From an uncultured Erysipelotrichaceae bacterium (GTDB lineage Bacteria > Bacillota_I > Bacilli_A > RF39 > UBA660): a stretch of 11,257 nucleotides of DNA. Positions 6,665 to 11,257 of this stretch are shown here, one piece after another. How positions within the stretch are numbered: position 1 is the stretch's first letter; every line of letters starts with the position of its first letter. The stretch covers positions 1 to 11,257 of the forward strand of contig CADBRE010000109.1 in the NCBI GenBank assembly GCA_902797005.1, read 5' to 3'. The translations under genes were made by a program, and so were the position numbers. Below the pieces are notes generated by a model. That model made no database searches. It saw only the letters and a program-made list of their open reading frames with translations, and was not told the origin of the DNA.

Positions 6665-6964
6665 ATGGCTACTTTAAGTAGTGTAATTAATGTTAATGTT
6701 CCTGTGAAAGTTAAAGAGGAAGCTACAAATTTGTTTAATAGTCTAGGACTTAATATGAGTACAGCGATTAATATGTTTTTGGTAAAATCAATAAATGAAT
6801 GGGGCATACCATTTGAAGTTTCAGCTCCTAAGCCCAGCAAAGAACTATTGGAAGCTTTGCAAGAAGGAGAAGACATCATGAATGGAAAAATACAAACAAA
6901 AACATACCATAATGTGAAAGAAATGTTTGAAGAATTAGATAAGGATTTTTCTGAAGATGTTTGA
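6665..6964 (+). CDS. RelB/DinJ-family antitoxin
   Basis: Antitoxins of this family bind and neutralise a RelE/YafQ-type toxin and repress their own operon. The 99-aa protein starts with a short beta strand (VINVNVPVKVKEEA) followed by LFNSLGLNMSTAINMFL and the GIPFEV stretch, which are the ribbon-helix-helix and family signature segments of RelB/DinJ proteins. The C-terminal third is acidic and likely disordered until wrapped around the toxin. I choose ATG 6665 rather than an in-frame GTG at 6656 because the GTGAGTGAT stretch is the ribosome site and the ATG gives the usual start of the family. The last 8 nt overlap the toxin gene, the standard coupling of such pairs. It sits in a perfect-consensus promoter unit separate from its neighbours. 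Confidence 0.92.
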   Translation: MATLSSVINVNVPVKVKEEATNLFNSLGLNMSTAINMFLVKSINEWGIPFEVSAPKPSKELLEALQEGEDIMNGKIQTKTYHNVKEMFEELDKDFSEDV

Positions 6965-7262
6965 TTTAAACAACACTAAATATGGGATTCGCTTAACTAG
7001 TAAGTTCAAAAAGAATTATAAACAGATAAAGAAACAACATAAAGATATCAACAAGCTTTTGGAAGTAATAACAAAATTAGCCAATGGTGAAGAATTAGAT
7101 GCTAAGTATAGAAATCATAGATTAAAAGATGATAGAATCTATAAAAACTGTATGGAATGTCATTTAGAACCTGACTGGCTACTTATATATCAGATTAATA
7201 ATGATGAATTGATTTTGTTGTTATTTGCTACAGGATCTCATAGTGAGATGTTTGACAGCTAG
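6957..7262 (+). CDS. YafQ-family mRNA interferase toxin
   Basis: YafQ toxins enter the ribosome A site and cleave mRNA during translation. The 101-aa product has the RelE-like fold pattern. It keeps every residue implicated in catalysis in E. coli YafQ: H54 (in NHRL), H69, D73 and W74 (in ECHLEPDWLL), H95 and F99 (in GSHSEMF). The toxin is therefore expected to be active rather than decayed. ATG 6957 overlaps the antitoxin end by 8 nt, with AAGGA at 6941-6945 inside the antitoxin gene as its ribosome site. The stop codon lies in the loop of a terminator hairpin. The pair forms a self-contained cassette between the dxs operon and the dcw cluster. Confidence 0.94.
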   Translation: MFDLNNTKYGIRLTSKFKKNYKQIKKQHKDINKLLEVITKLANGEELDAKYRNHRLKDDRIYKNCMECHLEPDWLLIYQINNDELILLLFATGSHSEMFDS

Positions 7263-7274
7263 TCTGTCTTTTTT
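7254..7274 (+). terminator. Terminator of toxin-antitoxin operon
   Basis: GACAG (7254-7258) pairs with CTGTC (7264-7268) around a 5-nt loop, followed by T6. The toxin's last codons and stop lie in the hairpin, so the stem is short, but the form is that of a rho-independent terminator. Confidence 0.65.
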
Positions 7275-7362
7275 CTTAATATGCTGCGAAGAAGATTTGA
7301 TAATTGTTAAATAGCCTTTTACACAAAGTTTACAAAAAAACAAATTAAATAAAAAAAGTTTT

Positions 7363-7390
7363 AAAATGTTCTTTACAAAGAACATTTTTT
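7363..7390. terminator. 11-bp hairpin with T tract, overlapping the mraZ -35 box
   Basis: AAAATGTTCTT (7363-7373) pairs perfectly with AAGAACATTTT (7378-7388) around a TACA loop, and two more T follow. On the opposite strand the same hairpin is followed by TT then AAAACTTTTTTT, so it could end transcription from either direction. The mraZ -35 hexamer TTTACA occupies the loop and stem top, so the palindrome may instead be a regulator site. Confidence 0.6.
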
Positions 7391-7400
7391 AATGTATTAT
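7372..7400 (+). promoter_or_regulatory. Promoter of mraZ / dcw cluster
   Basis: The -35 TTTACA (7372-7377), a 17-bp spacer and the -10 TATTAT (7395-7400) place the transcript start near 7407, directly before the MraZ boxes. The -35 sits at the tip of a perfect palindrome. Confidence 0.65.
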
Positions 7401-7410
7401 ATTGATAGAT

Positions 7411-7440
7411 AGTGGATAAAAGTGGGAGAAAGTGGGGGAT
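7411..7440 (+). promoter_or_regulatory. Three MraZ boxes (10-bp direct repeats)
   Basis: AGTGG occurs at 7411, 7421 and 7431, each followed by five variable bases, giving three head-to-tail 10-bp units. This matches the GTGG direct repeats bound by MraZ to autoregulate the dcw cluster in E. coli and Mollicutes. The third unit, AGTGGGGGAT, also supplies the mraZ ribosome binding site, so MraZ binding and translation signals overlap. These bases belong to the leader, not to the coding region. Confidence 0.85.
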
Positions 7441-7444
7441 TAAT

Positions 7445-7882
7445 ATGCTAATGGGTGAATATCATCACAGTATTGATGACAAAGGCAGATTAATTATTCC
7501 TTCTAAGTTCAGAAATGATTTAGGAGAAGAGATAATAATCACACGTGGCCTTGATAAATGCCTATTTGTCTACTCTAAAGAAGAGTGGAAAAAAGTAACT
7601 AGTAAGTTAGAAACCCTACCTTTCACTAAAAAAGACGCGAGAGATTTTAATAGATTTTTCTTAAGCGGCGCTACCACTAGTGTATTTGACCGTACTGGTC
7701 GAATAAATATTACCTCACCACTTGTTCAATACGCCAATTTGACTAAAGATTGTGTTATAATTGGCGTAAATGAACGATTAGAAATATGGGATGAGAGTAT
7801 CTTTAATAGCTTCATAGAAAGTAATATTGACAACTTTAGTGCTATTGCAGAGAACTTATTTGAAGGTGATACAAATGCATAA
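7445..7882 (+). CDS. mraZ: Transcriptional regulator MraZ
   Basis: MraZ is a ring-forming DNA-binding protein with two SpoVT-AbrB-like halves that controls the division and cell wall cluster it heads. The 145-aa product begins MLMGEYHHSIDDKGRL, the family's characteristic start. The first DNA-binding half includes DKGRLIIPSKFR and the second DRTGRINI followed by PLVQYANL, both with the DxxGR loop used for DNA contact. I choose ATG 7445. Earlier in-frame starts such as GTG 7412 would translate the MraZ boxes, and no family member has that extension. GGGGGAT lies 5-10 nt upstream. The end overlaps rsmH by 8 nt. The three boxes in its own leader predict autoregulation. Confidence 0.95.
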   Translation: MLMGEYHHSIDDKGRLIIPSKFRNDLGEEIIITRGLDKCLFVYSKEEWKKVTSKLETLPFTKKDARDFNRFFLSGATTSVFDRTGRINITSPLVQYANLTKDCVIIGVNERLEIWDESIFNSFIESNIDNFSAIAENLFEGDTNA

Positions 7883-8777
7883 AAGTGTATTATTAAATGA
7901 ATCTATTGAAGGATTAAATGTGAAACCAGATGGAGCATATATAGATTGCACACTCGGTTATGCTGGTCATTCAGGGGAGATTTTAAGGAAATTAGGAACT
8001 GAGGGGTTTCTTTTCGCCTTTGATCAAGATGAGGAAGCAGTTAAATATAGTACAGAAAAATTAAGTGCTATAGGAAATAACTTTAAGATTTTTCATACTA
8101 ACTTTAAGAATATGAAAGATTGTGTTGAAGAACCTGTTGATGGAATATTATTCGATCTAGGTGTTAGCTCTCCACAACTTGATGATGCTTCAAGGGGTTT
8201 TAGTTTTCATAAAGATGCACTTCTTGATATGAGAATGGATAAAAGACAAGAATTATCAGCTCATACTGTAGTAAATGAGTATTCATATGACAAACTTGTA
8301 AATATATTATTTACTTATGGAGAAGAAGCATATGCAAAATCTATAGCTAAAGGTATAATAAACAATAGACCAATAAACACAACACTTGAATTATCTGATA
8401 TAATAAAAAATAGTGTGCCAGAAAGTTATAGAAGAAAGGGTAATCCTTCTAGAAAAACATTTCAAGCTATAAGAATAGAAGTAAATAATGAACTTGAAAT
8501 ACTAGAAAAAGCATTTTTAGACGCATTTGATTTGCTAAAACCAGGCGGAAGATTATGCGTTATATCTTTTCATAGTCTAGAAGATAGAATAGTTAAAAAT
8601 GTTTTTAAGAAGCTAACTGAAGATGACCCACTAAGTAAAAAACTTCCAGTAGTACCAGAAAGCATGCTTGCTAAAGCTAAGAATATAACTAGAAAACCAA
8701 TTGAAGCTACAGTGGAAGAACTTGATGAAAATAATAGAAGCAGAAGTGCTAAATTAAGAATAATAGAAAAGAAATAA
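7875..8777 (+). CDS. rsmH: 16S rRNA (cytosine1402-N4)-methyltransferase
   Basis: RsmH (MraW) methylates N4 of C1402 in the 16S rRNA decoding centre, using S-adenosylmethionine. The 300-aa product opens MHKSVLLNESIEGL, as in the family. DCTLGYAGHS at 24-33 is the SAM-binding loop (commonly GRGGHS, here G-Y-A-G). Also seen are FAFDQDEEA, ILFDLGVSSPQLDDASRGF around 97-115, DMRMD, SRKTFQAIRIEVN and VISFHSLEDR around 229-238. ATG 7875 overlaps the mraZ end by 8 nt and has GAAGGTGAT at 7862-7870. An upstream in-frame start near 7827 would extend into mraZ and lacks family support. ftsL follows 12 nt after its stop, as in most dcw clusters. Confidence 0.96.
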   Translation: MHKSVLLNESIEGLNVKPDGAYIDCTLGYAGHSGEILRKLGTEGFLFAFDQDEEAVKYSTEKLSAIGNNFKIFHTNFKNMKDCVEEPVDGILFDLGVSSPQLDDASRGFSFHKDALLDMRMDKRQELSAHTVVNEYSYDKLVNILFTYGEEAYAKSIAKGIINNRPINTTLELSDIIKNSVPESYRRKGNPSRKTFQAIRIEVNNELEILEKAFLDAFDLLKPGGRLCVISFHSLEDRIVKNVFKKLTEDDPLSKKLPVVPESMLAKAKNITRKPIEATVEELDENNRSRSAKLRIIEKK

Positions 8778-8789
8778 AAAGGAGATATT

Positions 8790-9083
8790 ATGGCTAAGAG
8801 AAAAAAGAAGACAACTTTTAGAGGCGAAAGAGTACTTAGAGTACTTGTAGCTTTATTAGTGCTAGGAAATATACTAGGATCATCTTTTTCTATGGCTTTA
8901 ATATCTAAAACAAATATAGAAGTAGAAAGTATGAGAAAAAAGATAACTAAACAAGAGAACTTAAATCAAAGTTTAGAAATGAAAATAAATGAACTAGCTT
9001 CACTTGATAATGTAGAAGCAGTTGCAACTACTCTTGGACTAGAGTATAATAATAGTAATGTTAGAACAATAGACGAGGATTAG
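8790..9083 (+). CDS. ftsL: Cell division protein FtsL
   Basis: FtsL is a bitopic divisome protein that pairs with DivIC/FtsB and helps activate septal wall synthesis. The sequence is poorly conserved in the family, so the call rests on size, topology and position. The 97-aa product has a basic N-terminus (AKRKKK), one membrane segment around 16-37, then a polar heptad-like stretch around 40-70 suited to a coiled coil (for example KKITKQENLNQSLEMKI). The short extracellular tail contains LASLDNVEAVATTLGL, resembling the LDNIEKIARELGL region seen in FtsL/DivIC proteins. It has an AAGGAGAT ribosome site and lies just after rsmH. The TAG stop touches the GGTGA ribosome site of the next gene. The expected next gene, a PBP, is displaced by 1.6 kb. 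Confidence 0.85.
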   Translation: MAKRKKKTTFRGERVLRVLVALLVLGNILGSSFSMALISKTNIEVESMRKKITKQENLNQSLEMKINELASLDNVEAVATTLGLEYNNSNVRTIDED

Positions 9084-9100
9084 GTGAAATAAATGAAAAA
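9083..9100 (+). repeat. 18-bp direct repeat, left copy
   Basis: GGTGAAATAAATGAAAAA contains the ribosome site and first codons of the 528-aa protein and starts on the last base of ftsL. An identical copy at 10699-10716 does the same for the PBP gene. Together they bracket the extra gene. Confidence 0.8.
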
Positions 9101-10679
9101 AGTATTATTAGTATTATTTATTGTATTAAGTAGCGTAGGAGTTGCTGGACTTGTTGTTTCTAGTCTTAATAAAGATACAAAGGCGCCTGGCAATGTGAGC
9201 AAGGGAGGAAGCAGCAATAACGAAAATTCAAAAGCTGAGCCCGTTATAATAAAAAATGGCGAAGTATCTTATGTGAAATCATTTGAGGGATACGATGATT
9301 ATTATGCTTGTGGGAAGTATTTTGTTTTAAAAAACGGAAAAATTTCTGATGTAGTTGATGCGTATGGCAATAAAATGACTGATAGTATTTATAATCAGGA
9401 AATTGAATGCTTGGATAACGGTGTTATTGTTACAACAAATCCTCTTGAGGATGACTATTATGTGTGGAAGAATTCCAAAATGATATATAGCTTTAAGTCT
9501 AAAAGCGCGCTTGCTAATCATGCAACTTCTTATAAGGATGGCGTTCTTTATTATACTGGGACTGATTACAATTTGGTGGCATATGATACTAATACTGGTA
9601 AAGTTTTATGGAATTCACAAGTCGAATCATCTAGTCCTCTTGCACTGGAAAATGTAGTTATTACTAAAAGTGGATCTGATGGTAACTATATAGGAACCAT
9701 AATTGATAAAAAGACAGGTTCGGTAATAGACGAAAGCGTAGATAATGAATATAATGTATATCCTTCTACTGGAAATTATTATATTAAGGCTTATGTACTA
9801 AATAAATATGCACTTTTGAGTAAATTGGAAGTGTATAATTATGATAAGGAATTAATATCACAAAATACATTTGCTGAAGAGGATAGATGTTATTTTGAGC
9901 AAATAATGACTAATGGACATTATGTAATAAGCTGTGCTCTTCAAAACAAAGTTTATAATAAGAAATCAGAATTTGTAATGGATATTGATTCCATAGATTA
10001 TAAAATTACAAATAGGGCTTTAGATATTAGAGGTAGTTTCATTCATTATACTAATATTCTAGATACCAGTGAAGTATCATTTCTGTTAGCCAATTATTCG
10101 ACGAAACCAAATCTTGCTTTTTATGAAGATAAAGTTTTAGAGTTTTATGAACCTAGTACTGTTTCTGATTGTAATTTAAAAGAAATGTATAGATTTTGGA
10201 AAAAATATAATCAAAGAACTTTTCTTTATACTACAGACAAAAATCATGAGAACTTAATACTATATAATTTTCTTGAAAACAGGAAAGTGGAAGCTGGTCC
10301 AGTTAAACATCTCTTTTGTAATACGGAATTTGCTAATGGGAAATATTTGAAACTTAGATATTCTGGTGTTGATGAGAAAAAAACAATTTTTTATGATAAA
10401 GATTTAAACAAACTTGATTATGAACCAACAGGTTATGTAACATTAATTAATGATGAGTGGGTTTTAGTTGATAAATCCTCTTGTTCATATAATTGCAACA
10501 ATGACTTTTATATATCAAATATTTTGACAGGTGAAGAAAAGAAGATAAACATCCTTATTACTGAAGAAAATAGAGGACTTAGTTTAAATGGTAATTCGCT
10601 TGTTAGCAGATATGTTGTAAGCGCTGATGGTATAATGACTGTAAATGATAATAAACTTGAGCTATACAGGTTTAATTAA
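9093..10679 (+). CDS. Membrane-anchored beta-propeller-like protein of unknown function
   Basis: I do not recognise this 528-aa protein as a named family. It begins MKKVLLVLFIVLSSVGVAGLVV, a signal peptide or signal anchor at 4-24 with no lipobox cysteine. A Ser/Asn/Gly-rich linker follows to about 55, so the bulk is expected outside the membrane. The body is rich in aromatic and beta-type stretches with PQQ/WD-like propeller features. The clearest is DGVLYYTG then YDTNTGKVLW around 149-173, followed by IIDKKTGSV around 204-212. Several further Y/F-x-x-D/N-K repeats continue to the C-terminus, where SADGIMTVNDNKLELYRF looks like a last blade. It has scattered cysteines. It interrupts the ftsL-PBP gene order, so a role at the septum or wall is possible, but position alone does not prove it. 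The gene uses more varied codons than neighbours (GCG, GAG, CCT), which may reflect transfer. Confidence 0.75.
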   Translation: MKKVLLVLFIVLSSVGVAGLVVSSLNKDTKAPGNVSKGGSSNNENSKAEPVIIKNGEVSYVKSFEGYDDYYACGKYFVLKNGKISDVVDAYGNKMTDSIYNQEIECLDNGVIVTTNPLEDDYYVWKNSKMIYSFKSKSALANHATSYKDGVLYYTGTDYNLVAYDTNTGKVLWNSQVESSSPLALENVVITKSGSDGNYIGTIIDKKTGSVIDESVDNEYNVYPSTGNYYIKAYVLNKYALLSKLEVYNYDKELISQNTFAEEDRCYFEQIMTNGHYVISCALQNKVYNKKSEFVMDIDSIDYKITNRALDIRGSFIHYTNILDTSEVSFLLANYSTKPNLAFYEDKVLEFYEPSTVSDCNLKEMYRFWKKYNQRTFLYTTDKNHENLILYNFLENRKVEAGPVKHLFCNTEFANGKYLKLRYSGVDEKKTIFYDKDLNKLDYEPTGYVTLINDEWVLVDKSSCSYNCNNDFYISNILTGEEKKINILITEENRGLSLNGNSLVSRYVVSADGIMTVNDNKLELYRFN

Positions 10680-10698
10680 TAATTAAAAGAAAGGCTTT

Positions 10699-10716
10699 GG
10701 TGAAATAAATGAAAAA
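10699..10716 (+). repeat. 18-bp direct repeat, right copy
   Basis: Identical to 9083-9100 and 1616 bp away. It carries the ribosome site and start codon (ATG 10709) of the PBP gene. Beyond these 18 bases the flanks differ. Confidence 0.8.
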
Positions 10717-11257
10717 GGGAAGAACAGTTAAAGTAAATAAGATATTTGTAACTATTGTTCTCTTTTTATTTGTTATTATGATAGCTAAACTTTCATATAT
10801 AGTTCTAAGTCCTAAAGTAGATGGAATTAACTTAAAAGCTTTTGCCCTTAATAGAAATACTGTAACAGAAAAGATTGTGGCTGAAAGAGGAACTATATAT
10901 GATAAACTAGGTAATGCTCTTGCAGTTGATGTTAACTCTTATACAGTAATAGCTTATTTAGAAGAAAGCAGAACAACTGATCCAGAAAATCCTCAGCATG
11001 TTGTAGATAAAGAAATTACAGCTAAAGCTTTAAGCCCGCTTATAAATATGACTGAAGAAAGAATACTATCTCTTTTAAATACAAAAGGAGCTTATCAAGT
11101 AGAACTAGGACCAGGCGGAAGAGGGATAACCGAACTATTAAAAGAGCAAATAGAGGAACTTGACTTGCCGGGAATTGACTTTATTAAAAGTGTTAAGAGA
11201 TATTATCCTAATGGGGACTATTTAAGCAATACTTTAGGATATGCCAAATCATTAGAA
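10709..11257 (+). CDS. Class B penicillin-binding protein (N-terminal part)
   Basis: The gene runs off the window, and 183 codons are visible. Class B PBPs are septal or elongation transpeptidases. Position after rsmH-ftsL points to the division enzyme (PBP2B/FtsI type). A short basic N-terminus (KKGRTVKVNK) precedes one membrane segment around 12-33. The dimerisation/pedestal domain then starts with AERGTIYDKLGNALAV at 59-74 (family RGxIxDRxG; R60, G61, D65). KRYYPNGDYLSNTLGYAK at 163-180 matches the conserved RxYPxGxxxxxxxGY segment. The transpeptidase domain with SxxK, SxN and KTG lies beyond the window, so the exact subtype and activity cannot be judged. ATG 10709 has GGTGAAA at 10699-10705, inside the 18-bp repeat shared with the preceding gene. 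Confidence 0.93.
   Translation, partial: MKKGRTVKVNKIFVTIVLFLFVIMIAKLSYIVLSPKVDGINLKAFALNRNTVTEKIVAERGTIYDKLGNALAVDVNSYTVIAYLEESRTTDPENPQHVVDKEITAKALSPLINMTEERILSLLNTKGAYQVELGPGGRGITELLKEQIEELDLPGIDFIKSVKRYYPNGDYLSNTLGYAKSLE

Noticed and set aside
6553..6879. 108-codon open frame on the minus strand
   Set aside because: It is antisense to the toxin-antitoxin promoter and the antitoxin gene, which carry clear signals on the plus strand.
9327..9521. 64-codon minus-strand frame
   Set aside because: Antisense within the propeller-like gene, with no ribosome site or family features.

Overview
This window comes from a very AT-rich Gram-positive genome. Ribosome binding sites of the GGAG/GGTGA type, strong TATAAT promoters, AGA-dominated arginine usage and the gene content point to Firmicutes/Bacilli. 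An uncultured, Mollicutes-related gut lineage is plausible, but that is inference. Trp is TGG and TGA is used as a stop, so the standard genetic code applies. MraZ, FtsL and a PBP show a walled cell, and DXS shows the MEP isoprenoid pathway.

Left part (1-3006): mutL (mismatch repair endonuclease), then a 345-bp gap, then miaA (tRNA A37 isopentenylation). The gap is not empty. It holds three 20-bp motifs spaced exactly 33 bp apart, a promoter whose -35 lies in the third motif, and a 57-codon gene translationally coupled to miaA. Its product distantly resembles HPr but lacks the phosphorylation histidine.

Middle (3007-3524): no protein gene. A clean sigma-A-type promoter drives a highly structured RNA of about 260 nt. 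Its ends pair in a perfect 12-bp helix followed by T7, and nested helices and GNRA-capped hairpins lie inside. I could not place it in a known family. The dxs promoter follows.

3525-6378: an operon of dxs, rnhB (20-nt overlap) and a small nucleotidyltransferase-fold protein. 6379-7275 is accessory: a short gene broken by an apparent one-base deletion, then a complete RelB/DinJ-YafQ toxin-antitoxin pair with a perfect-consensus promoter, inverted-repeat operators and its own terminator.

7276-11257: the start of the division and cell wall (dcw) cluster: mraZ (with three 10-bp MraZ boxes in its leader), rsmH, ftsL, an unexpected 528-aa membrane-anchored beta-propeller-like protein, and the 5' part of a class B PBP gene cut by the window end. 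The extra gene is bracketed by identical 18-bp sequences covering the RBS and start codon of itself and of the PBP, which suggests insertion into an otherwise standard cluster.
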